In this document: in pieces, positions 22,197 to 36,608 of the stretch
Layout: every line of letters begins with the position of its first letter
Position numbering within the stretch: position 1 is the stretch's first letter
From: Norana najaformis
Taxonomy: Eukaryota > Annelida > Clitellata > Crassiclitellata > Hormogastridae
Direction: 5' to 3'
Length of the DNA stretch: 64,000 nt
Assembly: GCA_964023275.1 (NCBI GenBank)
Contig: OZ029927.1
Span: forward strand, 24,383,831 to 24,447,830
Position numbers and translations under genes: made by a program
The notes under the pieces: generated by a model
Database searches by the model: none
Told to the model about the DNA's origin: nothing
Seen by the model: only the letters and a program-made list of their open reading frames with translations

Positions 22197-25100
22197 CAGT
22201 TATTAATATAATAATAATAATAAGTATACATAAATACATGCATACATACATATAGCTGCATAGACACATGGTTACAAAGATGCATAGATATAATAATAAT
22301 AATATTAATAATAATAATAAAAATAATAATATTATTAATAATAATAATAAAAATAATAATAATAATAACAATAACAACAATAATAATAATAATGTATATT
22401 TAGCAATTAATAGTAAAAACCATACTAATAATTTCTGGTATTGCCAGTTACCATTTCTGTTATCTCAGTTACCGTTTCAGGTATTACCAGTTGCAATATG
22501 TTATATTATCAGTTACCAGTTGCAGCATTTCCAGTTAGCATATGTGGTATTTCCAGTTACCATTTGTAATGTATGTTTTTCCAGTTACCATTTGCAGTAT
22601 TTCCATTTTCTATTTGTGGTATTTCCAGTTACCATTTGCAGTATTTCCATTTTCTATTTGTGGTATTTCCAGTTACCATTTACAGTATTTCCATTTGCCA
22701 TTTGTGGTATTTCCAGTTACCATTTACAGTATTTCCATTTGCCATTTGTGGTATTTCCAGTTACCGTTTACAGTATTTCCATTTGCCATTTGTGGTATTT
22801 CCAGTTACCATTTACAGTATTTCCATTTGCCATTTGTGGTATTTCCAGTTACCATTTGCAGTATTTCCATTTTCTATTTGTGGTATTTCCAGTTACCATT
22901 TGCAGTATTTCCATTTGCCATTTGTGGTATTTCCAGTTACCATTTACAGTATTTCCATTTGCCATTTGTGGTATTTCCAGTTACCATTTGCAGTATTTCC
23001 ATTTGCCATTTGTGGTATTTCCAGTTACCATTTACAGTATTTCCATTTGCCATTTGTGGTATTTCCAGTTACCATTTGCAGTATTTCCATTTGCCATTTG
23101 TGGTATTTCCAGTTACCATTTACAGTATTTCCATTTGCCATTTGTGGTATTTCCAGTTACCAGTTTCCGACAATGCAGAAGATTGGTGAAGACCTCGTTA
23201 CCATTTTAGATCAGCTGAAGTAAGTCCACCACGACATTCGATCCACTCGAACGTTTTTCTGTCCAATTATCTACATTTTTATAGCGCCGATTCGAATGAA
23301 AAGTATCAGTCGATGGTGCTGTGTACTGGCTGAAAATCCTGCAACGAATCAAGGGCTGATCACTCCGTGTTACAAGGGCTGATCACTCCGTGTTACAAGG
23401 GCTGATCACTCCGTGTTACAAGGGCTGATCACTCCGTGTTAAAAGGTCTGATCACTCCGTGTTACAAGGGCTGATCACTCCGTGGTAAAAGGTCTGATCA
23501 CTCCGTGTACAAGGGCTGATCACTCCCTGTTAAAAGGGCTGATCAATCCGTGTTACAAGCTGCACATGCGACCAGATAGTAACATGTAAATCAGACTTTC
23601 ACTCGAACGTTGGACATTACATTGCAATGCATTGCATGACTTAGGAATTTTAAGCGAAAAAAAAAACTTCGATGATTTACAGTAGGCCTATATTATGCCT
23701 GCATTACATTTTATTACATGGGTTTACATTAAATTGTATCGGTTTACTTCAATTTACATCACATGTGTTGACTATGCTGAGAAATTTCAATGATTTACGT
23801 TACTTAACCCTCCTACCGTACGCAAAACGACAGAAACACTTGAGCATATTCGCCGCAGTATGTGGCTTTTCTCAGGCAGAATATAAAACTCGTTAATAAA
23901 GTCCTTTGTCTCGGTTGGATCCCATCTGTCTCGTTTCCTGGACAATGAGAATGACCGACATCGGAATCGTATGAATCCAGGGTTGACGCCATTTCCATTT
24001 TCTTCCTCTCCTTACATAATAGAAGGCAATGTGTTTCATATAATGGGTACACTTCCTGTGAATCTTATCTTACCTGTGGTGTGCCTCAAGGCTCTGTCTT
24101 AGGCCCACTACTGTTTTTAATTTATGTCAATGATATATCGAACTCTTCCTCATTACTCCATTTTATTCTGTTTGCCGACGACACCAATGTATTCATGTCT
24201 GACAAATCTTTTGAATTGCTGGTTAATAAAATTAATGAAGAGCTAAAAATGGTATCAGCATGGTTCAAAGCAAATAAATTATCACTAAATATTAAGAAAA
24301 CGAATTTCATATTATTTAGCTCACAGAGAAAAATTATACCTAAATGTAATCTCGGTATAAAAATAGATAATATAAATATAAATCAGGTGTCATCCACAAA
24401 ATTTCTAGGAGTTCACATTGACGAACATTTGACTTGGAAAGAACACATAAATACCATATCTAAAAAAATATCAAAAAATATTGGTATTATCTCTCGTATC
24501 CGCCACAAATTACCCCAAAATATATTATTGAACCTATATTACTCCTTAATATATCCATATATCTCGTATTGCAACATTGTTTGGGCTTCCACATATCATA
24601 CTCGCCTGTCTAATCTTAGAACCCTACAGAAACGCATCATCAGAATTATATTTAATCTACCCTTCAGAACCAGCACTCGATTGTCCTTTCATAGTCAAGG
24701 AATATTACCTTTTGATTGTATTAATAAATTGCAAATAGGTTTATTTATGTTTAAACTAAAAAATAATCTATTACCTGTGGACTTCTACCAATACTTTTGT
24801 ATGAATTCAGATGTGCATGGTCACTATACACGATCATCTCATATGTATCATAAACATTCTGTTCACACTACTAATAGGCAGTTTAGTATTATAATATGTG
24901 GACCGTCATTCTGGAATTCTCTGCCAACTGTTATTACTAGCTTGCCAACATTATACCAGTTTAAAACAAATCTAAAATCTCATATACTCAATGCACGTAG
25001 TTAAGTATTTTTTTGGTGCTTAGTTAAGTGTTTTTTGTTTTGTTTAGGTTTATGCAATGACATTGATTATAATAATTACTTATATTTTAGATTATTAATT

Positions 25101-25264
25101 GTTTTACTCAGTATTTTACTGTCACCTTTTTTGTAATCCATGATGTAAATAGGTGACCTTAGTAGCGGAACTGTTTGTTCCTTTTAGGTCAGCCCATTGG
25201 CACCACTGTATGTGACAGACTTTAATTGTGCTTGTTAATTATTTTTTGGTTGTCAATAAAAAAA

Positions 25265-25305
<41 letters not shown>

Positions 25306-25536
25306 GTCTAATGAGTTGGTATCAGTCTTCATGTTGCGATGAGGGACAGCCCTCTGTCTTCGATGGATGACGTGAAACTCTCGTCGTGTGGATTTCGGTC
25401 GTAGAATTGTGATGACGTGCTGTGCGATGTGGTGTCACTTGTTATTTGACTGTTTTTGTGTTAGATTATATTATTTTTAATATTTTACAGCTATTTAATG
25501 ATGAGGTATTATTATTCTTATTGTTATTACTATTAC

Positions 25537-25596
<60 letters not shown>

Positions 25597-28500
25597 CGTC
25601 ATCATCTCATCATCATCATTATCATCATCATCATCATATATCATATTATTATCGTCATCATCATCATAAGTAGTAGTAGTAGTAGTGGTGGCGGTGGTGG
25701 TGGTAGTAGTAGTAGTATATAGTAGTAGTTGTAGGTTAGTATTATGATATTGCAGTAATACGTGCAAGTTCAGTAAATTTGAATCGGATTTGCTAAGCAT
25801 TTGTGAGTGAAGGAATTGCTCGAAACCGCTGCAGTGTAACCGTCTCAGGGGAGGACGATCGAACCCGTAACTCTCCGCATTACACGCCGAGTGCTCGAAC
25901 CAATCGGCTACCATATTGCATGAGTGTCTGAAGACGTTTCCTTATTGTGGCATCTGCCACGTTCATTTTCAGTTACTTCATCGTGCGAAATCCTTTACCC
26001 TCGCTGCCCGTTTTAAGTGTGTACCATGCCTTTTTAGGTCTTGTCTGACTCTTTGATTTTGACCTGGACCGAACCCTTCTTGCCTATCGATTTTGTTTTG
26101 ACTGAGCGCTTCTGAATGAGCTGATTCCCGCCACTTAGCTTTCGTTGGGCGCCGTAGAAATCTCGAGCTAACGTTTACGATTACGATTGTTTTAGTGCTT
26201 GCGAGAAGATCTCGAAGTTACTGAAACGTTACTATTCTTGCATTAATTATTTACAGATGAACATAATGAGCTCTAACATCACAGCGAGGAGTGCCATCGA
26301 AAAATACTTGGAAGGCGTTCTGAAAACATTCACTGATATTATGTTGCATAATATTGCTGAGATACACGCATCAACTGATACTAGTCAAAGATGTGCTTAG
26401 AGACCTGGAGTCTCTGAAGAGGTTTTATTCTGTGTCCATCCCGCGTGCAGACCGCGCATGCTCTGAGTGTACTTTGGTCAGTTCGGGAACGTGGAACCAG
26501 TGTATTTAAGCCGGATGGAGTGGATTCGTAGTGCATTGGTTAGACTACTGTGATGTTATTCAATGTCAGTCGGATATGGGTTGGGACATCCTGTGCATCG
26601 AATCGCGTACTCACCATAGCCTGACTTCCAGTCTCCTGGACCAACTGAATTTTGACTTCTTCCTTCTAGCTGGAATTATTCCCTCCTAGGGGAGGGGTCA
26701 GCCACACGAATCCTTCTTTTCCATTTGTTTCTATCTCCAGTATCTCCTTTCTTCAGTCTGAGGAGCTGACTAACTGAATTTTGACTGGACCTCTCCAAAG
26801 GCTTTCGTCCTGTGGTTTCGTTTTGAAGCGACCGTTGAGTGATTGGTTCCTTGTGAATAAGCTGGTTAGCTTTAGTCGGGCGCTGTAAAAATCTAGAGTT
26901 TACGGTTACGATTAGGTCTTTGTCCGTGCGATCCACACACATGTCCCATTCATTTCAGTGAAGGTAGCAGTGGGGCTTGGATCTCTGGTACAGAGGTTAG
27001 AGTTCAGAGTTCAGGCAGCGCACACCGTGCCACTAGCAAAAACTGATGATATCTATTATCTGTTTCTTGTGTTTGCCTTTGAGTGTTTTCTCTGTTATGT
27101 TATGGCGCCATGATATGTGTGGAGTACCTCTTGCCATAGGTGGTCCATCGGTAACGCTTTTGGTCAAAGATCATGGGGTTGCGGGTTCGATTCCTTGTAA
27201 CGACCTTGGGCAAGTTGTTTGCGCACACCGTGCCTCTGTCACCAAGCAGTAGAATTTGGTAGAGGCGTAAGCTGGGAAGTAAACGACAAATCCTGCGATG
27301 CGCTGGCCCCGTGTCCTGGACCTTGGGATTCGTCCATCGCCGGCTCAAGAGCGATGAGCGCCACCCATACGTTCCTCGTGGAACATAGGAGCTTTATTTA
27401 ATTATCGATGTTATGCTGTTTCAAGTCTGTTAAGTAAGAAAACGGCGATTTTGAAGTTATTGGATTAGTTCACAAATTGTTCAGATTTTTTACTTTATTG
27501 AATGCGATATTTTTACTCGGATGTTTGACGGAGTCTGAAAACTCGCATTTTTACCGGAGTAAAAGTTTTTCAGTGGTAGTTAATGGAGGTTATTCGCGAC
27601 CCGCTGGACAAATGGCCCCCTAGGGAGTGTTTCGTGACACTGGATACATGAAACTCATAATGGAGTTTCGATTAGAATTTGTGTGCGCTTCTGTTCTCTG
27701 TGAATAATTGCGCTTCCCGTTCTGGCAGAAACATTTCGGTTTCTGTGAATGCTCAAATCCATTATTCTTCGTCGTAGCCCTACGACGCTGTAATGGCTTC
27801 TGTTACTACCTTGGGTGATACTTACCGTGGGCGGATATTGCGTTTCGCCAACAAATATACTGATCATCACTGCATTCCTTGCAGTCTCTCAAGACTCAAA
27901 GCTGAAAACACTCCATTTTCGCATATATTATCCTGTCCTGATTCCTCTTCTTCCCTTTGTCTATCCTGCAGATCCAATTCCACACACCGCCCACCGTACC
28001 CGTCTGACTGCCTGACTGATCTTGATCTGGAACCGAACCCAGCTGTCACTTTTGTTTTCACTGAGCGCCTGTGAACAACCTCCTTCACGCTATTTAGCTT
28101 TCGTAAGGCGCTGTAGAAATCTCGAGTTTACGATTACTATTACGAAACTTAGCTGCTTCATTTTGGCTGGTAGTTTTTGGTCAGAAACTTTTGGAACAAC
28201 TTCTAGTCAACGATCTGCTCTGGCGAAAGAAAAATAAATCTCTGATCATAAGACGAAAAAGCATAAACACAAACATTAAGTTTCTGCGTGGTAATTAATC
28301 AGCATATTATTAAATTACAGAAACATTTGTGTACTTTAGATTATTTTTTTCATTTATTTATTTGCATACGCAAGGGCAGTACTTCAAAATTTGAGGCGCG
28401 AGAAAGTGTGAGAACAACTTGTCCAGGGTCATCATACGAGTCGTTATGCAGACTCGAACCAATATTTGCTGGATTACACACCCGGCGTGCTGCCGAATAG

Positions 28501-31500
28501 ACCACTGTTTTGTTAGACATCTTAACGACTATTACTGTTATTCAACAGATGGCAGTAACTGTAAAGAACCTTTTAGTCTGTTCGCTAGAGGGCACAAATG
28601 AAGACTCTTAACTATTTGCTTAGTCTGTATGTAGACATAAGTTGACAAGATCAAACCAGTCAGAACTTTCTTTATTTTCTGATTATTAACAGAAAAGAAA
28701 TGAGATTTACTTTCACAATAAAACATTTAATTTATCATGTGTCGCATGTAGGAAAGTCTCTCGAGAAGAGCAGCGTCTGGTTTCAATAAACCTTTTTATT
28801 ATTTGCCGTCTCACAGCGAAGCCTCGCATGTTCCTGATAAGAACTCGAATTCTGTGTCATCTCTCGCGATCAATCAGCCGAGCAATTGTTCACTTCCCGT
28901 TCTATGCTTTCGTGAAACAAGTAATTGGGGAAATTGAGTTCATCGTTGCGTTTCCAGCTGAGCCGACCGCCGCAGGGCTTTCTGGCTCCACGGCTTCGTA
29001 ATGACTTGCGACGATTTCTGAGAGCGAATATCTTGTTCTTCTGCTTTCTTCCCTTGTCATGAAGTGCCAATCTTAATTTAGATTTTGTTCGTTAATTCCG
29101 TGCACGTATGCCGGAAGTCATATTTGCATCTTGCAGTTTGCTATTTTTGCTGTTGCTAATCTTTATTTGAATTTGTTCGTTAATTTCGAGCACGTATATC
29201 ACTGTTTGTTGAGCACTGTGGAATTTTAATGATAGTCACAGATTTTAAATTGTTCAGCGTCACTCACTGTGTCCAGCATTTGTCCTGACCTTGATTATAA
29301 TTTCGGTGAATCTGACCTAGTTTTAAATTTGACTCAAGTCTGAAATTATAAAAAAACTGCCTATGCACGAAGACACTTAATATAAGCCGCCCATTGAGCA
29401 CCTCTAAAATGCAGCATATATTGCTAACTGGTATAAAAAACGTGACTTAAGGTAGGATGAATGTAAATGTAATAAATTTCACAAGTAGACCACCTTAATC
29501 ACCGGCGCTAGATCAAATCAAGTCCGCAAGAACCAGGCTTGGTCAGATTCAGTTCCGGGTAAGAATATGTATAAGTGCAAACCGATGATACAGCATGGTG
29601 GGAAGTTGTTGGTGAAGTTGTTCATGTGATAATGAAGAAGTTGAAGCAGGAAGGATAGGTACATGTATGCTGAGCTAATGAATATATGACTTCGCGTTTT
29701 GTGATATTGTATTACAATATAATTCTTTAAACCCAATGATATTTTTGTGATAGAGTGTTTATATGATATATACAAATGATATAGTGTTTGTTACCATTTG
29801 TTTTAGTTATGTTTTAGTATTTAGTGTTAGTTTTGATCTAAATGTCTTAAAAGACATATTTTAGTTGATATTATCTTAAGCTGATCATTCGCCATATGCA
29901 CATTGTATTAGGTTATAGGCGGATCTATTATGCGGGACCATGTCCTTTCGGACCTGTCTTTTGACGTCCATGGAGATTTTGTACGCTGTTCGTAAGAACA
30001 TCCTTGTTTATTTGTTTGTTTGAACGGTTTCAATAAATGAACATTGAATTGAATATTTGTAGATATAGCATTTTGTTTGTTTAGAGTTGTTACTATTGTT
30101 ACTACTTTTTTTTACCTGAGATGCATATGAACAGTTGGGTTTGGTATAGGCAAGTACCTCGCAAATCGCTGCAGTTGGCAATATTGTTTCTGGTACATTA
30201 AATTAAGATCTAATCTAATCTAATGACTTCTATAGCGCCGTTATCATAATGCCCAAGTCGTCAAGTCCAAATCGGTCAAAAATCAGAAGCGGGGTCGAAT
30301 TCCGATAGATCGGAGAAACCAGAAGCCAGGCAACGGTGGGTAAGCGAGTTGAACTAGATGCGCCTTTACTTAGGAATGGCATGACTTATGAAATCCTTGT
30401 TAGTATCAGAGGCTGTGTACTGTTTCAGAATCAAAGAGGTCGTGTGCTTTGGAGAAGGTGCCGGTGCCAACATCATGGCAAGGTTTGCCGTGAGTAATGA
30501 AAGAGTAGATAAACCGCCATCTGTCGGGAATATTTTGATTTTATTTTAATACCCGATTTATCTGAAGGTGTTATGCTTCTCGGTCTCGTCTCTCCCTAGC
30601 CGCAGATTTATTGGCTCTGCGTCACGTGACCTGGTTGCCCTTCCGACCCCAACTTCCACGGTTCAACACGGAATAATTGATGTCTCAGAACCCCAGCAAG
30701 GGGGCTGCGTAGGGGACATTTGATGGTATTGTAAGTTTTGATCAGCAACTGATTTTAGCAATTGATTGAAACTTTATTGATTCCAAAAGAAGTTAGATTA
30801 CAGAAATACATTTATGCATTGAAACATACAGGTTATTAAGATACAATTTCCTGTTTATTAATTATTATGATGATAATAATTAAAATAATAATCATACAGT
30901 TTGTCGTGAAATGATTGTTTAGATGTCGCATATTGACCGCGTTCTTGGTATCATCCTGATTCACACAACGGGAACAACGCCCGGCTTCCTTGGTTCACTC
31001 AAAGACAAGGTTCATACATTTTGTCTCTCATCGATATTTTAACTAGTAGATAGTTGTTGCAAAAAATTAGCCATTTTAAATCATTAACCGTGCCAAAAAT
31101 TAGCCATTTTAAAGAATTACTATTTCAAAAAGTAGGTATTCCAAAGAATTGGCCATTTTAAAGAATTACTATTTCAAAGAATTAGCCGTGCCAAAGAATT
31201 AGCTATTTAAAAGAATTAGATATTCCAGAGAATTAATTAGCTGTTTCAAAGAATTAGCCCTTTTAAATAATTAGCCATTTTAAAGAATTAGCTATTTCAA
31301 AGAATTAGTCATTTTAAAGATTTGCTATTTCAAAGAATTAGCCATTTTAAAGAATTAGCTATTTCAAAGAATTCGGTATTCCAAAGAATTAGCTGTTTCA
31401 AAAAATGAGCCATTTCAAAGAATTAGCTATCTCAAAGAATTCGGTTTTCCAAAGAATTAGCTATTTCAAAGAATTGGCCATGCCAAAGAATTAGCTGTTT

Positions 31501-34500
31501 CAAAGAATTCGGTATTCCAAAGAATTATTTCAAAGAATTACCCTTGCCAAAGAATTAGCCTTGCCAAAGAATTGGCCATGGCAAAGAATTAGCTCAATGC
31601 CACCAGGTATACAATAATAGTAGAAAGTTATAATAATGGAACGAAATAAATAATAAGAATGATTGGTGATAATAATAATAATGCTGTGGTGATATACAGT
31701 AGTGGATTGGCGACATGATTGATTAACGAATTGGTGGTGTGATTTATTAGCCGAGCGGTGAGTTGATTGAGTAACGACTTGGTGGTGTGATTGATTATTG
31801 GATTGGTGATGTGCAAAGCTGCGGCGCTGAGCGGTGGCAGTTCGAGCTAGAGGGACGGTGAGATCACCCTGATCAGACGAACGCAATGGTCTGCGGCCAG
31901 AAATGGAAGAAAGGAGGCTGCAAAGCTCCCTTAGATAAAGCGGAGCACAGCCAACAAGACAGTTCCGCAAGAGGGTCAAGATTTTGAAGAGAATACGCTC
32001 CCGTATTGGTAGCCAATGCAACTGGCTCCCATCAGCAACGGTCTGCGCCATGTCTCCACAGACACCGATAGCTTTTGTCTGAATATTCTGTAGAGTCCCT
32101 TTGCGGATACAGTACAGTACAGCTGAAATTTGCTAAATAGTCCGTTGAAGAAGTCCAGTTGAAATTCATTGGGTTAGAACTGTGGTGGATCACTGTGGTC
32201 GTGTTTGTCGCTCAGCCGAAAGATGTGTTTTAGGATATAAAGCAGTGCAAATATACAAATATACTTCTATATCCTTTTATTTTTAGTTTCATTTGTGTAC
32301 GGATTGTACATAACTTATTTAGTTTACTTATGTAACGATACTTGCTTTGTTTACATTTCGATTGCCATCCTACATTACTGATGTTAATAGGTGACCCTAT
32401 TTAAGCGGGACGGTGTCCCTTCTGGGTTTGCCTTTTGCATCCTGGCAAACTGTATGTTTTATGGGTAACCTGATATGTTGAATTTTGGGATCAATAAAGA
32501 GTCAATCAATCAATCAATCAAAGATACCCTCCTTGGAAAGTTCGGAAGTGCACACTGAAGCCGGACAACAGGAAACGTTAAGAACCACAGGCATCTAATC
32601 TCATGTAATCTAAAGACTTCTATAGTGCCGTTATCATAATGCCCAAGGCTTCACTCGATGGTCGCTTCAAGTCAGAATCGCAAAATTCAAAATCATCAAT
32701 TGAAGAAGCCGGGTCAAAGACTGGAAGATGTAAGTTTTTAGTTTAGGGAAATTTGGGGACTAATGCAAATGTACACGTTTTTCTATAGGGACCGTATGGT
32801 CTCGACCCTGCTCAGTTTCAATGAATTTATCGAGTGAGATCCTTCACCACCGCTGGGCATAATAAGGTCACAAAGAGCGTCGCAAACACGAGGAGATAGC
32901 GATTTATGAACCTGTGGTGGTTTTATAATTATGTCTGCTTGTTTTGTCCTTAGAGTAATTAACGGTACATTTATTATTGATACGTGTTGATATTCAGCGA
33001 AATCACGTGTGCACTACCGGATTTTACCGAATTTGTTTACTTCTCCTGATGCATTAATAATATTCAGACCTTAAGAAGGCTCTCAAATGAGAAATGTGCG
33101 AGGAAGAATTATTCTTCAGAAAGCTGATTGGTTGAGCAGATAAGAAACTCTTTCAGAAATCGCCGTTTCCTGGTCGTTGCTTTCATCAGTTCCTGCCATT
33201 TTGTCGCGAAGACAAGTATTATTAGTTATTTTTGATGTTTTGCGCACGTCTTCGGCCATGCTGCCGCATGTTTTGCTGGCTTTGTTATTTGGGAAAATTG
33301 TTCGTCTAGACGTGGAATTTGTTCGATAATTCTTTTATGTTCGGACTGCTACTGTCATCGAGTTGACGTTTCGGATTTGTCGTTTGATTCCGCATGGAAC
33401 TTTATGCGTTTGCCGATGTTATTCGATCACGTGTCATCGAAACCTCGCCGAAATTGGACCAGTTCATTTTCAAGGGGTGAATGGGTTCTCAGCCGGACAG
33501 TGAAGTCTCAGACCTGTAATCCTACTTACTCCGTTTGTGACCGATGTTATTCGATCACTTGTCATCGAAACCTCGCCGAAATTGGACCAGTTCACTTTTT
33601 AAGGGGTGAATGATTTCTCGGCCGAAATTCGACCAGTCCAAATTTCAGAGGGTGATTGGGGTCTTAGCCGGACAGTCGAACCTCGGACCTACTTACGTCG
33701 TTTGTGACCAATGTTATTCAGTCACGTGTCTTTGAAACCTCGCTGAAATTGGACCAGTCTATTTTTCAAGGGGTGAGTGGGTTCTCACCGGACCATCGAG
33801 CTTCAGACTGTAATCCTACTTACTCGAATACATACGTACGTACATACATACATAAATACATACATACATACATATGCAGACAAACAATACATTCATATAT
33901 GTACATACATACATTCATACATACATACATACATACATACATACATACATACATGTATAGACACAAACATTACATAAATACATCCATATGTGTGTGTATG
34001 TGCGCGCATACATACATCCATGTTAATTTATATATATAATATATATATATCATATATATTATATATATATTATATATATACATGTTAATTTGTTAGGTCA
34101 TCAACTGGAAACTCGACCAGATAGGAATGAATCCGTCAGCCGAGGCCTACCTCGTCCTGCACAGATTCGGAGCCGTGAGTGTCTCTCTGTCATTGAAACC
34201 TTAAAGATATCTGTTGGTCTAAGCCACAAACACCACTGCATCAGTTCAACGCTGTTCTAACTCTGAGAGATGGAGCCACAGAAAATGCTTTTAAATCCAC
34301 CCTATGTGATCAGAAATAGTGGGGTAAATAATAATACTGAATTTTATTGGATTATCCAGTTCTAAACCCCATTGATCGTCGTAGTCTGTCTGTTTGCCTG
34401 CTCTGTGACCTTTGGATCTTGACCTCGAACCGAATCTGACCTTACCTGCCTTTCGATTTTGTATTGACTCAGCGCCTGTGAATAAGTTGGTTCCTGTGAC

Positions 34501-34694
34501 TTGGCTTTCGTTGGGCGCTATATAAATCTCGATATGTGACAGACTGTGATTGTATTTGTTTAATTATTTTGGTGATCAATAAAATATATATCTCTCTCTC
34601 TTTCTCTTCCTCTCTCTCTCGCTATCTCTCTCTCTCACTCTCTCTCTCTCTCTATCTATCTATCTCTTTCCATCTCTCTCTCTATCTCTGTCTG

Positions 34695-34763
<69 letters not shown>

Positions 34764-36570
34764 TTCTCTCTTTCTCTCTCTATCTACGATTACGATCGAG
34801 TTGTGTCTACTTTCTTTGAAGATGAATGCTAAGACAGTTTTCTTTCTTTCTCATGCTTTCATTCGTCGTGGATCCGTCGTGAAGACTGAGGTAAGATTTT
34901 CTCTCGTCTCTTTCTCTTCTACAATCGTCTATCGATGCCCAGTGAAGTATGCCACTGGCGCTATAGAAGTTATTGTCAGACCAAGGATCTAGTTAAATCG
35001 ATTATGACTTCTGTAGCGCCGCTAAGTTTCAAGGATGCACTAGGTTTCAATCGATGGTTACTTCAAGAAGCCGAAGTCGAAAATCGTAAGCATTTGGAGA
35101 GGTTCAGTGCGAATCTGATAAGTTACGGGTACAACAAATAATGTCTTGCTGATGATGAACAGTTTCTTAATCGTAATCGTAAACTCACCACGCCGCAGCA
35201 AATAAGGGAATTGTGTTTATGGAAGAAAACTCTTCTCACTTCAACAAACTTTTCTTTGACTTGCCATTTTTTTCTTTTACAAAAATCTTACCATGATTCT
35301 TCCTTTTCCCCTTATCTCTCTTCTCGATTGAATTTCGAACACGATCCACCGTAGCCGTCCGACTTTCTGACTCCTGGATCTTGAACTGGAACCGAACCCT
35401 TTTGCCTATCGATTTTGTGTTGACTGAGCTCCTGTGAGCAAGCTGATTCCCGCAACTTAGCTTTCGTTGGACCCTGTAGAAATTCGAATGCACGATTGCA
35501 ATAAAAGTATGAGATATCGTCGCCTTATCTACGTTCCATTATGAGACATGGTAGACTGTTTGCTTGTCTGGTGAGACTGCCGCTCTGATTGCCACAGTTC
35601 TCGAAAGCCAAAGATACAGAGCAGCTGAAGGCAGCCATCGAGAACTACCAGGACATCCTAAGGACCAAGGCCAATCCCAAAAACCTCAAGAAGTTCGTCG
35701 AAGCATTTCTCAGGTCGGATTCTCGGTTTGAACTATAGTGGCGCGCAGGCGTTGAAACTTTCTAGTAATAGTAGTAGCAGTAGTAGTAGCAATAATAATG
35801 ATGATGATGATGATGATAATAATAATAATAGTAATAGTAGTAGTAGTGTAACGTGACGCCCCTGCTAATGTTGAACTTTTGCACTCCTGTGTTTCAGTTA
35901 AGTGATTTTTTGTGGATTCCTAGTTAAGCGGTCGGATTCCATGGATTCCCTTGGGTTCTGTGGATTCCATGGCTTCCCCTTGAACTCCTTGGATCTCATG
36001 GATTCCCTCGAATTCCATGGATTCCCTTGGGTTCTGTGGATTCCTTGTATTCCATGGATTCCCTCGAATTCCATGGATTCCCCTTTGAATCCATAAATTC
36101 CCTTGGATTCCGTGGATTCCATGGATTCCCTCGGATTCCATGGATTCCCTCGGATTCCATGGATTCCCCTGGATTCCGCCCTGATTACATAAAAGGAGAG
36201 CGGAGCTAAGTAGAGTAGTAGTAGAGAGCCGGGCGAGTGAAAGACAGTGCGGTGTTACCTAGTGTAAGCCTCGTTTCTCGTTGACTGTTGGTTACTGAAA
36301 TAAAAGAGGTGTACTTCGAACGCTGCTGTGTGTGAAATTATTAAATCCTCTGACATACAACGGAGGTCGGACCGCAGGACATCTTCTCTGTTTCCTTGCC
36401 ACAGACACACTAGGAGGCAGAGGGCCGAGTTCGCGACAGTAGTATAGTAGTAGTAGTGGTAGTGGAAGTAGTGGTGGTAGTGGTAGTAGTAGTAGTAGTG
36501 GGAGTAGTAGTAGTAGTAGTAGTAGTGGTAGTGGAAGTAGTGGTGGTAGTGGTAGTAGTAGTAGTAGTGG

Positions 36571-36608
<38 letters not shown>

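Noticed and set aside
22268-23209. Three overlapping long ORFs (313, 215, 216 codons) rich in YHLQYFHLPFVVFPV-type repeats
   Set aside because: They are the same 44-bp minisatellite read in three frames. The unit lacks stops and 44 is not a multiple of three, so every frame is open. The last unit holds the NDRG exon 4 acceptor.
26257-26400. 47-codon ORF starting ATG after TTACAG, MNIMSSNITARSAIEKYLEG...
   Set aside because: It could be an extra NDRG exon, but exons 4 and 5 already join in phase to give LDQLKIKEVV as in other NDRGs, and this ORF ends in a stop without a donor.
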